DNA from: Saussurea involucrata
Taxonomy: Eukaryota; Streptophyta; Magnoliopsida; Asterales; Asteraceae
Assembly: GCA_033807775.1 (NCBI GenBank)
Contig: CM066322.1
Location: 15,551,001-15,615,000 of the forward strand
DNA: 64,000 nt
Direction: 5' to 3'
The position numbers were made by a program, and so were the translations under genes. The notes below the pieces were generated by a model. The model was not told where the DNA came from, ran no database searches, and worked only from the letters and a program-made list of their open reading frames with translations. Below are positions 24,057 to 35,553 of the stretch, one piece after another (position 1 is the first letter of the stretch; every line of letters begins with the position of its first letter).

Positions 24057-24347
24057 TCATCAATCGCCACATCGAACTCCGTATTCTCCACCACGGCTTC
24101 CGCAACGTCAGCTCCCGCTCCTCCATGTGCGACGGCAACGGCAGCCGGAGCAAACGACGCGGCGGTGACTCCGAGCTTCTCTTGTAGGTACTCCACAAGT
24201 TTTTGTGCATCTGATAGGGTTAGATTCGAGATTTCATCTCCTAGCTATACGACCTTCTCCTCCACGGCAACGTCGGCGACCGGATGGAGGAATGTCGATC
24301 TGCGAGCAACTTTGGTGGTTCGGATGGGGAATTCTAGACTCTGTTTG
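24047..24347 (-). pseudogene. Captured fragment of plastid ribosomal protein L12 gene
   Basis: On the minus strand the translation contains GDEISNLTLSDAQKLVEYLQ, then EKLGVTAASFAPAAVAVA and TEFDVAIDDVPSN. These match the N-terminal half of plastid ribosomal protein bL12 (the dimerisation part and the hinge), preceded by a basic, serine/threonine-containing stretch like the end of a transit peptide. The C-terminal L12 domain, which contacts elongation factors, is absent. The homology stops at 24047, where repeats of the host element begin. There is one in-frame stop (24245-24247). No intron is visible within it. It is a transposon-captured relic, not a working gene. The identification rests on remembered family motifs and the match is convincing by eye. 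Confidence 0.78.
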
Positions 24348-24894
24348 GGGAAACTTAGTGACGGAGGAGTATTGAGGGCGGCGGACGACGGTGAAAGGCA
24401 AGGGGACGAACGTAGGGTGATGGTAGAGAGAGCTGAAGAAGACGGCCGGTGGTGGCGGTGGCCGTAGTGACGGAGGAGTACTGAGGGCGGCGGACGACGG
24501 TGAAAGGCAAGGGGACGAACGTAGGGTGATGGTAGAGAGAGCTGAAGAAGACGGTCGGTGGTGGCGGCCGGCGGTGGTGGTTGCCGGCGGTGGTGGTGGT
24601 GGCGGCCGGTGGTGGTGGTGGCCGGCGGTGGCGACGGCTGCAGAGAGAAGAGAGTGTAGGGTTTGAGGGTGTGAGAATAATATCTAGGGTTTGAGGGTTA
24701 TTTGTATCTGATCCATATTTTTTTTGCCAATTTTACCCTCTATATAGCTTAAGTAATATATTGATATGCCCTTAACTTTGCTTTTATTTACAAAATTGCC
24801 ATTAACAATATTAACCCTTGATTTGTCTAATCCTAGGCCTATAAGGTTGTTCTTTAGTTTTCTAATTATTTGAGGTTTTCCCTTGAACCTCCCT

Positions 24895-24895
24895 C

Positions 24896-24927
<32 letters not shown>

Positions 24928-27016
24928 ATTTAATATGATATTTGATTTAATGATCACCATCACTCACACCACCTTCATATTCATCACATCCACATCCATC
25001 TCGGAAATGTTACTTGTGCAATTTAGTCATGTATTAATGTATTAATATATATATATTAGTTATGCTAAAAATATAGCATAGCTGTTGGCGATGCTATTAC
25101 AAGCAAAAAGTGGTGTGTTTTGTAGGAACTATCATTGTGGAGAGTTCTTATAAGAACATCATCCCCTTTGAGTTCTTATTTAAGAACCTTGGTTCTTACC
25201 ATGAATTTTATGTGAAATGTCAATGTCATCATTTTTTATAGGTAGTTAAATTTAATATTTGATATTTTTTATAAATATATAATAATTATTGATGTAGACA
25301 AATACATGCGACCCACAAAAATGAAGTTCTTATAAGAACTACTATTATGAACTTTTATGTGAATTATTAAATTATTGAGGTGAAAATAAGGTGGCACCAA
25401 AAAGTACTAAAAGAATGTTCTTATAAGAAGCTTCATTGGAGACGCTATTAGAGGATCACTCTTAGTTTCAAACCCTTGCTCCCCTTGGGTTATTTGATTG
25501 GCACAAATATTCCAGTTCGACACACGTCGTATTCAAAACCAATATTAAATCCATGAAGCAAGTTTTTGCTTATTTTGTACGTTCCGTTCAACTTGATTAG
25601 TTCTTTATTTTGGAAACTTTGGCTCCATTTTTGGTTGAAGTTCATTTTCATAATTAATGCACCTTTGAAATTGCTTTAGAAAAAATAGAAAGAATAGTAG
25701 AGTATACACAAGTACCTCTGAATCAACCCGACTATACAAGTAATACAATATCAAAGATAATTTATTGTTGATATTAATACACTTTTAATTATGTCTTAGA
25801 AAAGTCAAAAAATATAACGTGAAAGAAAGTTGTTCTGTTAAAAACAATTGTACATGTGATAGGGATATATAGGGTTAATTAAAATCAAACTTATCAGATC
25901 ATTAAGCCATTCTATAACTGACACCTATGCATATGCATATGATGAGGCAATACAACGATGGGTTGGATTTCGGTAAGAAAAAAAGTTATGATGAGAAGCG
26001 TAGTAAGAGATATGGACACTTTGATCAATTCTAATTGAAGATCAACATTAATGAGATGCACTAGATCAATTCTCTTCTGAAGCGCAATTTATGGATGAGG
26101 TGAGATTAAAAGTACTCAAGGGTTCATATCCCTTCTTATGTTTTTCAACTTAACTCTTTTTCTCACACGATCATTTGTCATAAAACTATTTTTTTTGTTA
26201 TGATGCATATGTTGTAATTGTGGTTCAAAGATCAAATACATGAATGCCTATCCTATGAAGTAACGTTCGTTGACCATTACAGTACTTGTTTTTTATGGGA
26301 TAATGATTGCCGATCATATTGCTATAATGTTACGGAGTTAGATTGGGCTACACCAAATATTAACATAAAGAGGATCTGACAGGGTTTTATATAAATGGAA
26401 TCCATAACACAAAAAATTGCCTTGATGGCGTGTAATGTATTTAGGCTGGGTCTCCTTGGCGAGAAGGAAATCACGGTTGGAGGTGCTTTGTCTACATGTT
26501 CACAAGTATTGGTATTCATCAAATACAATAAAAATACAATGATTCAGAAGGTATCTACATGTGCAACATACACTTACAACTTATCTCTCAATGGATGTAT
26601 CGAATTTGTGTAGGTTAGAATATGATTCTTAAATCCTGTTTTTTTTTCATTCATGATTCATTTTAAGTTGTCTTCATTCATTAAATGAATCTCTTGTTGG
26701 TCGACTAACCCACATGTATGTATTCTAGAGGTCTCCCCCAGTAGGGACAAACCTGATGAAGGGCATGTGGTGGCACGTGCCACCGTATTAGTTCTTCGGC
26801 GAAGGATAAAAAATTTCGTTTTCGTGAAGATGCCACTGTATCGATTTATGAGGTGCCACCGTACATATTTAATATTTTTCTAATGTTTTTTCAAGTTAAA
26901 AGTTAGATATATTTATTCATGATATATGTTTTGGCCTATGAGTTTCATTGCGAATTTCTTCTGTAATATAAACATTATTTAGGGGGGTTTAGTGAAAAAT
27001 TTTAATTGAGATAATT
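24895..27016. other. Intergenic, AT-rich, no gene seen
   Basis: Starts with a (TA)n tract (24901-24926). About 25115-25435 looks like a small MITE, with inverted gttcttataagaac-containing ends and several internal copies of that palindromic word. About 26735-26870 resembles the left part of the hAT-like element at 43062-43499 (ggtggcacgtgccaccgt and following blocks). Short open frames such as 26395-26613 have no recognisable homology. Confidence 0.5.
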
Positions 27017-27416
27017 TTGTGTTTTTCTGATTGTTTCCCCCGTTTAAAATTCCTGTTCATTCGGTTGTTCTGTTTCTTCCTATTGGATTTGGGATGTTCC
27101 CTTCTCCTTCCCCCTTCTCTCTCTTTCTCTCAATCCTCTGCAACTCCTAACATCTTATCTCGTTTTACTGTCGTATCTTCATCGACCATTCCTGCATGGT
27201 TAGCTTCTTGCATTTCGTTTCTTGTTCTTTTTATTTACAAGAATCTGGTTTCAAATTTATCCTTGTGAAAATCAGATGGATTCGAAGGAAAAGAGAGAGC
27301 ACATAATTTTTGTTGTTTATACGTTTGTCGTTTTTGTATATGGGTTATGTTTGGTGATTAACATTTTTCTATTTTCCCCAAATTTTATAGGTTTTTGACG
27401 AGTACAGAGAGAAGGA
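27017..27416 (+). promoter_or_regulatory. Likely promoter/5' leader of the Rab gene
   Basis: A CT-rich stretch (about 27113-27135) lies upstream of the start codon. Sequence ending attttatag at 27390 could be a 3' splice site of a leader intron, as in many plant Rab genes. No convincing TATA box was chosen. This is placed by position only. Confidence 0.35.
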
Positions 27417-28546
27417 ATGGCGTATAAGGTGGATCACGAGTATGATTACTTATTCAAGATTGTCTTAATTGGGGATTCGGGTGTCGGGAAATCTAACATA
27501 CTTTCTAGATTTACCCGGAATGAGTTCTGTTTGGAATCTAAATCCACCATTGGTGTTGAATTCGCTACCAGGACTCTTCAGGTTGGTTGCTTTCTCCGTA
27601 GTTTGTTAAAAATGTTCACGCAAGCATTACACGGATTTTGGCTTATGTTGTTTGATCATCACGATTGTACCATAATAATTTTGTTTGTAAATATGTTGGA
27701 AACATATTTTTATCGAATGACTTTTAGTCTTGGTTTTAGGAGTAAGATTGATGCATATTTTGTAGTGCCCGAAAGGTGTTTGTTGAAATTACCCACAGAG
27801 ATTATTTGATCATAACTTCCTTTTTGAGAAATTATTAGTCATTCTTGGTCAGGCAACAAGTAATAATGCAACCCCTTTTCATATGAATGTAGAATCATAC
27901 ATCTTCTGATGACAAGGTTTCCAAGTCCATCTTTGCTGTTCTTTAGTTAACGATAAGGATCGCCCATAAGATCTGATTTTAAAAGAGATAGATCTTGGCC
28001 TATATATATATATGTGTGTGTATGTATTTGTGTAGTATATAATTAGTTGTGAGCAATGTGATGTAGGTTGAGGGGAAGACAGTGAAGGCACAAATATGGG
28101 ATACAGCCGGTCAAGAAAGGTACCGAGCAATCACCAGTGCTTATTACAGAGGAGCAGTAGGTGCTCTTATGGTTTACGACATAACAAAGAAGCAAACATT
28201 TGAAAACGTTCAAAGGTGGCTCCGTGAGCTAAGGGATCATGCAGACTCCAATATCGTCATCATGTTAGTTGGAAACAAATCCGATCTGAACCATCTTAGA
28301 GCCATCCCAGAAAGTGAAGCCCAAGCAATGGCAGAGAAAGACGGCCTTACTTTTCTAGAAACTTCTGCACTTGAAGCAAATAACGTTGAGAAGGCGTTTC
28401 AGACAATCTTGCTGGATATCTATCAAATAGTGAGGAAGAAAGCGTTGGCTGCCCAGGAAGCTGCTGCTTCTGTTCCTGCCAAAGGCACAACCATTAAGGT
28501 TGAGAGTTCTAATGAGTCCAAAGGTGCAACTTGTTGTTCTAATTAA
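27417..28546 (+). CDS. RABA2B: RABA2b-type Rab GTPase
   Basis: Two exons, 27417-27581 and 28067-28546, join in frame at CAG/GT...AG sites to give 214 residues. Rab GTPases of the plant RABA2 (Rab11-like) group switch between GDP and GTP forms and direct traffic from the trans-Golgi network to the plasma membrane and cell plate. Visible motifs: P-loop GDSGVGKS (about 19-26), switch I with the effector-region threonine in STIGVEF (about 43-49), WDTAGQE (about 65-71), NKSD (about 124-127) and ETSA (about 152-155). The C-terminus ends CCSN, a double-cysteine prenylation site. The start MAYKVDHEYDYLFKIVLIGD fits RABA2b closely. The intron has (TA)n/(TG)n tracts. All key residues are present, so it looks functional. 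The 28547-28920 region downstream is the likely 3' UTR. Confidence 0.95.
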
Positions 28547-28942
28547 CTGTGTATATATATATATAATTTATTTTTTTGTCTAAAACGTCTAAGTAGTCGA
28601 AAAGACGGTCGGCTTGCATCGTGTTCGAGATTCGTTCTCACTCTCCCATTGCAAGAAAATGGAAGAGGGGAAGTAAAGCCAAAGGAAGGAGAGGAGGGAT
28701 TGCTTAGAAAATTTGTGCATGACTTCTGTTTTTGTAAGTAGATAGAAATAGGTCAAGAGCAAATCTGTATATGTTTATTTTCCATTGACCTTTCTATAAA
28801 CAAATGGTCAATATTTATTCAGATATGGCTTTCACTTTTTAATACAAGTTATTTCAACTTAAACCATTTTTTATTGTTAAATAAAATTTCTTATGAATTC
28901 CACATTCATATCATCATATGAACATGTTTGGCTCGAAAAAGT

Positions 28943-29182
28943 TTATGATAGAATGACTCGGGTTAACCAGGGGCGGAACACAAGCCTTTCAACCACACGG
29001 GCCGGACTAGTATCGACATCATTACTTTTCACTTGAGTTTTTTTGTAAGGTTTTTCGGTAATCGGAACACTAGATGTAGGGGTATTATCTACATTTGTTG
29101 TTTCTTCGGGATCTTGAGATTGAGAAGAGGAACTAACATGTTTTCTTTTAAAAAACCCATGAATTGTAGATTGGTTTTTCAT
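28943..29182 (-). pseudogene. N-terminal remnant of hAT transposase-like protein
   Basis: A 79-codon frame starts at 29182. Its first residues (MKNQSTIHGFFKRK) resemble the start of TTF-type zinc-finger/hAT transposase-like proteins, which begin with a short FF-K-K/R motif followed by a low-complexity serine-rich stretch. The zinc finger, DDE region and hAT dimerisation domain are missing. The frame runs out through the element's left terminal repeat. The similarity rests on a short motif only. Confidence 0.5.
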
Positions 29183-30195
29183 CTACATCTACATCTACAT
29201 GTGAAACAATTTTTAACCTAACTTAGCTAACCAAACAATTTTAAATAAACTTGAATAAAATGAAAAAACCCTGTAATTTAGGGACCGTTGGAAGATTATT
29301 TGATGATGTTGAAGTTAAAATCAGTGGGATTTCATTTAATCGCCCCTGATTTGGTTGTTGCTCTTCCTCTTCCATTGAAGATGAGGGCTACAATTTCAAC
29401 GGCTACCACTTGTGCCCTATTTTTTAAACCAATTCAAAAGTTAAAAAAAAATGGATTCACTCAATTCATACAGACAAGTAAACAATTCAACAAATTAAAT
29501 AAAATCATATAATTTGTTATGAGATGAACAAATCAGTGAAATCACAATATCACATATTCTATTCACATAAATCATAATCAATATTCACAAATAATCTTTA
29601 ATAAATGATAAATCAGTATGCAAATAAAATAATTTAACAAACCAGCAATTAGCAAATCAGTGAAATGTAAAATCACAAATCAGTATGCAATTATGCAAAT
29701 AAAAAATATTTAACAAATAAATAAATCACATATTCTGATATTATAATTTATAAATAATATTAACATAATCACATTACATATAACATATTCACTATTCAGA
29801 TTTCAGCAAATAAATTAATAAACAAGAAAATTAGGGATTTAGGTTAGGTCAGGGTTATAGGGTAGAAGACTAAAACTTACCACTTACCAGTGAAGAGCGA
29901 GAGCCGAGAGGGGCAGAGGGCTGACCGACGAGGGCGGCGGCGACCGGCGAGGGCTCAGGGCGAGTGACGAGTGCAGGGCGTTCTTTTTTTTGCTGGGAGC
30001 AAACGAGCAGTGCAGGGCGTTCTTTTTTTTTATCAATAAGCAAACACAGTCACACAGAGAGTGAGAGGCTTTAGAGTGGGGGCCCAAATGTTTTTTATTT
30101 TAAACAAAGCCTACTAAATTGAATTCTACTACTTTTTTATTAAAAAAAACACCCACGCCATGGCTTGTAAAGGCCCATATGGCCATCCGCCCCTG
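28968..30195 (-). mobile_element. hAT-type deletion derivative, 8-bp TSD
   Basis: Terminal inverted repeats are CAGGGGCGGA at the left and TCCGCCCCTG at the right. They are flanked by GGGTTAAC and GGGTTGAC, an 8-bp target duplication with one change. That is diagnostic of hAT elements. The minus-strand frame at 28943-29182 begins like the N-terminus of plant hAT-type (ZMYM/TTF zinc-finger) transposases, with a FFKRK motif, but nothing of the catalytic or dimerisation domain remains. The right part is AT-rich. It sits inside an older TCGAG-rich element. Confidence 0.8.
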
Positions 30196-30374
30196 GGGTT
30201 GACTCAACTCGAAAGATTTAATTGGTTTTTCGTACGAGCCAAGTCAAACATTGGTGTTATGGAGCTCGATTCCTTATGTTAAATGAGTTTTGATGTGCGT
30301 TCGAGATTGACTTGAACTCGACAATAATTAAGCTCGAGCTTGAGTAACTCGTTAAAAGTTGGATTAGTTAACAT

Positions 30375-30860
30375 TAGGGGTGTTAACGAGTCGAGTCGAG
30401 TCGAGTAACAGGTTATTCGAGCCGAGCTCGAAAAAATAATACCAGACTCGAGCTCGATTAATTTTTCAAAGTCGGGCTCGAGCTCGAGCTCGAATATTTT
30501 TTTCAAAGTTCGAGCTCGATGCTCGTTTATGAGCTCGAATTCGAGATCGATTAACTCGTTTATGTACTCAAGATCGATAATTTTTATATTTTGATTATAT
30601 AATTTGTAAACATATAAATATGTCAGGCTCGAAAAAGTGTATGCTCGAATGGCTCGGCTTGACTCGATTCGTAAAGCTTACTCGAGCTTTCGAACGAGTC
30701 GAGTCGAACATTGGTGTTATGGAGCTCGACTCGTTAACTTAAGCGAGTTTTATATTGTGTTCGAGATCGACTCGAGCTCGATAACTATTAGGCTCGAGCT
30801 CGATATAAACGAGCTCGAGCTCGAATAGCTCATTAAAAGCTCGACTCGTTACCACCCTTG
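30375..30860. mobile_element. hAT-type MITE rich in TCGAG/CTCGAGC
   Basis: It is flanked by the perfect 8-bp duplication GTTAACAT (30367-30374 and 30861-30868). Ends are TAGGGGTG and CACCCTTG with inverted extensions into CGAGTCGAG. The 486-bp interior is dominated by GAGCTCGAGCTCGA words and can fold on itself. No frame of interest is present. A diverged relative lies immediately upstream (about 28930-28959 and 30196-30366), interrupted by the element at 28968-30195. Confidence 0.85.
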
Positions 30861-30868
30861 GTTAACAT

Positions 30869-31395
30869 CCCTAACTAAAGGTAGGGGAAGTCACTCGATA
30901 AGCCGGTCAATTTTTAGTTGAGCGAAGAACCTCAAAAAAGTAGACATGCTTGAGACTTGAGAGATCATTTGGTTTGCAAATTGGATTCCATTCTAATTCG
31001 GTGTTTGATTTAAAGGAATGTCCAGAATTGAAATCCACAAACATTGAATTTAGAAATATCATGAATTTCATATGATTTATTTGTAATAACATTTTAAGAT
31101 ATATTTAAAACGTTTGTTTTATAGGGAGAGATTCAATCGAGAAGCTAAACCTTATGCGAGAAAGCGAAAAGTGTGATATCATATATGATACACAAGCTTA
31201 AACACATGTTTCATTGACAATACATATACGTCTAATCATCACGTATCGTTTTATAATAATCAATTGACCAAAGATCATTTGTTATGTAATTTATTTGTAT
31301 AAATTATCTAAAAATTAATTCATTTTCATTCTGAATTATAATAACCAATCAGAACAAAGATTTAAAAAAGAAAATCCTGTCAAATCAAAGCCGCT
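30869..31395. other. Intergenic, nothing recognised
   Basis: AT-rich sequence without a supported gene, clear repeat pair or element end. Short frames on both strands have no family signature. Confidence 0.5.
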
Positions 31396-31732
31396 GAGCA
31401 TCTCCAACAGCATTGCTAAAATAGCAAAAAAATGGGTTTTGGTTTGCTATTCATCTCCAACAGCTTTGCTATATGGTTTGCTAAAATAGAGAATCTCCAA
31501 AAAATCTCTAAATATAGAGAAGTCTATATTTTAATATTTTCCCACCAAAATTACAATATTTTAATACTTTTTCCACTAGAATATTGAATATATTAAATAT
31601 TTTAATAATATAATGTAATGATTCATTATCTAAAATAGAAAAACTGTTGGAGTTGAAAGAAAATGATTTTAGCAATTTTGACTTTTCATTATCTATTTTT
31701 AAAAAAAAATAGCAATGTTGTTGGAGATGCTC
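31396..31732. mobile_element. GAGCATCTCCAACAGC MITE (first)
   Basis: Inverted ends GAGCATCTCCAACAGCA and its approximate complement at 31717-31732, with a 337-bp AT-rich interior. The terminal sequence is the same as in the adjacent element. No clear TNA duplication is seen at the left, so the site may have decayed. Confidence 0.7.
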
Positions 31733-31750
31733 TTAAAAAAGGGTTGCTAA

Positions 31751-32115
31751 GAGCATCTCCAACAGCTTCTCCAAAATGGGGAAAATGGGGATTTTGGGCT
31801 AAAAATGTGCTCCAACAGCTTCCCCAAAACTATCCTCAAAATGGAGAAAGTTGGGGAGAGAAGATTTTTTTCTCCAAATATGGAGATTACTCCAAAAATG
31901 ATTACCAAGTGAGAGGACCAATAGAAAATTTTGAAAATAAATATGTAGAGAGAGAAATAATATTTTAATAGATAAATGAAATATTTTAATATTTTAATTA
32001 ATGTTGGATTCTCCAAAATAGAAAAGCTGTTGGAGATCAATCTATTTTTTTTTGGGGATTTTGGCTTTTGGTTCCCCATTTTAGAGAAACTATGGGGAAC
32101 CTGTTGGAGATGCTC
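31751..32115. mobile_element. GAGCATCTCCAACAGC MITE (second), TSD TAA
   Basis: Inverted ends GAGCATCTCCAACAGCTT and a near-complement at 32098-32115, flanked by TAA on both sides. The 3-bp duplication fits PIF/Harbinger. The interior has ggggaaaatggggattttgg and its complement near the other end. It lies only 18 bases from the first copy. Confidence 0.82.
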
Positions 32116-32169
32116 TAAGTATACCCCCTTCAACTTGTACGAAAACACTATTTCACTCGCAAACCCAAC

Positions 32170-32400
32170 AAATCAATTAAACATTTACCTTTTATACCCT
32201 TAAAATTATTTCATTAGTTTACTTTATACCTTTTACTTTTCTAATTTTCATTTTACATCTTCATCATATTAATACATATAATCGTATATTAGTTAAAATA
32301 CATTAAAAAATACGTTTTAATTTTAACAAATTACACCATTATAATTGTCTCTTCGATACGTTCGAAATGAGCCCAATATTGAATATTTTGTTATTTAATT
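32170..32400 (+). repeat. Left arm of large AT-rich inverted repeat
   Basis: The segment containing tataatcgtatattag, tttaattttaacaa and cgaaatgagcccaatattga is repeated in inverse orientation at about 35335-35500. Additional copies of cgaaatgagcccaatatt, in both orientations, occur near 33075, 33205, 33330 and 35222. The whole 32.2-35.5 kb interval appears to be a nested fold-back repeat, later invaded by the TIR element at 33850-35058. Confidence 0.65.
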
Positions 32401-32787
32401 ATTTAATTATATATCATATATATACTACATAAAAATATTTTTTATATTTAAAATTTATACTCTTATAGTTAAATATTTAATTTATGGTACATCTCTAACT
32501 TTTTCAATTTTCGTTTTACACTTTTATTACATTAAACATAATAATCATATGCTAACTAAAATATCTTTAAAAAAATACGTTTTAACATATCACATTAAAT
32601 GGTATTTGGGATTGCTTATTTAAAACAACTTATGATTATTTTTAAAAGTGTTTATCAACTTATGTCTTGCTAATAACGAGTTGGACGTAAAAATACGTTT
32701 TATCTTGTGAAGTATTTTCTCTCTAAAAAAATACGTTTTAACATCTCACATTAACATACATAATTACATTAAAATACATTAAGGAAT

Positions 32788-32789
<2 letters not shown>

Positions 32790-32837
<48 letters not shown>
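32790..32837. repeat. (TA)n microsatellite
   Basis: About 22 TA units bounded by cg at both sides (cgatat ... atatcg), so the tract forms a perfect palindrome. A second (TA)n tract at about 33810-33846 directly precedes the TIR element at 33850. Confidence 0.95.
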
Positions 32838-32839
<2 letters not shown>

Positions 32840-33804
32840 ACGTTATTCATTTAATAATTTGATTTAAAATAAAGGAAAGTTATTGATTTGAAATAAAGTA
32901 AAGTTATTGACTCGAATTTTAAGTTTAGGTTTACGAATTGCTTCGGGTTCAGATTAGTCGGATTTCGGGTTATGGTGCGACGATTCTTAACTAGTTACGA
33001 TTTTCATCACAAGGCCCGACCCGGGACTGACTATATTTTTTATTTACAAATTTATTTTTTAACGTATTTTAGTTAATATTGGGCTTATTTCAAAATAATA
33101 TAATTAAATCAAAAAATAAGAAGGTATCGACGAATAATAATATAATTAAATCAAAAAATAACGTAAACGTATGACATATAATAATATAATTAAATAAAAC
33201 AATATTCAATATTGGGCTCATTTCGAAGGTATCGACGAAACGATTATAATGGTGTAACTTGTTAAAATTAAAAAGTATTTTTTATAGTTACAATTCATAC
33301 TCTTATAGTTAATTATTTTATTATATATCATATATTCGAAATGAGCCCAATATTGAATATTTTTTGATTTAATTATTTAATTATATATCATATATACTAA
33401 AATATTTTTTATAGTTAGTTTCTTAATTTGGGGTACATCTCTTACCGTTTTAACTCATTAAATTAAAATTTTAAACAAAACTTTACTGTTATAGCTTTTA
33501 GGAGAGTTTTTTTGTCTCATTTATTTTTGTAACGCCAATGATTATAGAAAATTATCCTAAATACCCCTTAATTCGTGCTACTAACGAGTTGGACGTAAAA
33601 ATGTAATTTGAACAAATAAGTTATATAGCAGTTTCAAATAAACAACTTAGAAAATACTTATATTTCAAACCTAAGTTTTAGATTTCTTTTAATTAAAATT
33701 TACAATTAGTTTTAAAACAGTTTCGTTAGGTTAGACAATTTCATTAGCTTAATCAATATAATTGATGGTTTGCAAAACTATGATAATTTGCATTTGTTCT
33801 CTTT

Positions 33805-33848
<44 letters not shown>

Positions 33849-33849
33849 T

Positions 33850-35058
33850 AGGCTCCTTCAAATGTAAACATTCTTTTTTTATGTAAACAATGAAACCAAG
33901 GATATTTGGGTCTTTTTCTCCAAATTCATAATTTTAGGAATATCCATAATTTTAGCAACTAACAAACTTCCTTAATTTTCTCAATTATCTTCATCTCTCT
34001 CTCTCTCCGGCGACCTACACTCCGGCGACCTCCTCCTACTCCGGCTATCTCCAATCCGGCGCCTTGCTCCCACTCCGGCGACCTTCCCCAAAATTCCGGC
34101 GAGTTTCATAATTTTTTCGAGTTTCATATCAGTTTTTTCAAAAACAATTTTTTCATAAGTTCGAGTTTTTTAAGTTTCATAAACCGTTTTTTCAAAATTT
34201 TCACATTTCATAGGATAAAAAACAATATGAAACTGGCAAGTTTCATACTTTTTTCACGTTTCATAGGAGGGAAAACAATATGAAACCGGCGAGTTTCATA
34301 ATTTTTTTCACGTTTCATAGGAGACGTTTCATAGAACTGCGATCTTGCTGTTTTAAAGGACACAGCTTTCCGGCTGGATGGTGGCGAGTGGTAGCGGTGG
34401 TCATGAGAGGCCGACGATGGTGGTAAATGGGTGGAGATTACGATGACCCAGATGAGAAAAAGTTGGATTCTTGGATTTGAACAAATTGTTTGTACCAATG
34501 ATTTCTTGATGAGGTTCACTGCAATATCTCCAGGTGGTGCATGGAACTGCGATCTTGCTGTTTTAAAGAACACAGCTTTCTGGTTGGATGGTGGCGAGTG
34601 GTGGCGGTGGTCATGAGCGGCCGACGATGGTGGTAAATGGGTGGAGATTACGATGACCCAGATGAGAAAAGGTTGGATTCTTGGATTTGAACAAATTGTT
34701 TGTACCAATGATTTCTTGATGAGGTTCGCTGCAATATCTCCAGGTGGTGCATGGAACGGCGATCTTGCTGTTTTAAAGAACACAACTTTCCGGTTGGATG
34801 GTGGCGAGTGGTGGCGGTGGAGAGAGAGAGAGAGGGCCGGATTTTGTGTGTGAGAGAGAGAGATAGAGATTGATTCAAATCAATTAATATATTCCAAAAT
34901 TAATAGATTCCAAAATTAAATACCTAAAACATTATTCCCAAAATACCCTTTCCATATTTTTTAAATTCAAAAATCACTCAACCGTTGATCAAAAAATCGG
35001 ATGGCCTAGATTGGTTTACAAAGTTTACATAAAAAAATGTTTACATTTGAAGCTCCCT
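33850..35058. mobile_element. TIR element in (TA)n with 210-bp tandem repeats
   Basis: The left end aggctccttcaaatgtaaac is inverted at the right (gtttacatttgaagctccct), with a further inverted block atgtttacataaaaaaatgt. TA tracts lie on both sides (33810-33846 and about 35065-35078). The interior has CCGGCGACC-type words at the left, then tandem copies of a 210-bp unit starting at 34334, 34544 and 34754 (the third is partial). Because 210 is a multiple of three, frames stay open through the array (34208-34783 on the minus strand; 34431-34616 and 34641-34853 on the plus strand). No protein family was recognised, but the unit could derive from a captured exon. Confidence 0.65.
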
Positions 35059-35334
35059 CTCTCTCTATATATATATATGTATGGGCATCGGATCACGTGA
35101 AAAATGTGATATTAGATATGTATGAAGAATATATAGAGTGTACTCGTGGATATATTGATTTAAATGAATAATCAAAGTTGGAATTTGTTGGAATAAAAAT
35201 ATTTTTTTAACGTATTTTAGTTAATATTGAGCTCATTTCGAAATAATATAATTAAATAAAAAAATAAGAAGGTATCGACGAATAACAATATAAAAAACGT
35301 AAACGTATAACATATTATAATATAATTAAATCAA

Positions 35335-35500
35335 AAAATATTCAATATTGGGCTCATTTCGAAGGTATCGACGAGACGATTATAATGGCGTAACTTGTTA
35401 AAATTAAAAAGTATTTTTAACGTATTTTAGTTAATATACGATTATATGTGTTAATATAATGAAAATGTAAAATAAAAAATAAAAAACTAAAATGTATAAA
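35335..35500 (-). repeat. Right arm of large AT-rich inverted repeat
   Basis: Inverse complement of the core of 32255-32395, including ttgggctcatttcgaagg, ttgttaaaattaaaaag and ttaatatacgattatatg. The two arms are about 3 kb apart. Confidence 0.65.
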
Positions 35501-35553
35501 TTAAATTATTTAATTAAGTATAGAGGTGTAAAATGTAACATTTAAATAAGAAA

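Larger units (their letters stand above)
23395..24894. mobile_element. TIR element with captured gene fragment
   Basis: The ends are inverted over about 60 bases. The left arm starts gggtcacgttcaagggaaaa and the right arm is the complement of gagggaggttcaagggaaaa. TA-repeat tracts flank both ends (tatatatata at the left, tatatgtatata at the right), so the insertion sits in a (TA)n microsatellite and no distinct duplication can be defined. The interior carries a plastid L12 gene fragment on the minus strand, a 17-bp repeat around the palindrome TGCATATTATGCA, and a duplicated block of about 110 bp (24358-24575). No transposase is visible. It resembles Pack-type (gene-carrying) non-autonomous DNA elements. 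The superfamily is not determined. Confidence 0.7.

Noticed and set aside
34208..34783. 191-codon minus-strand frame
   Set aside because: Follows a 210-bp tandem repeat whose length keeps any frame open. No family match.
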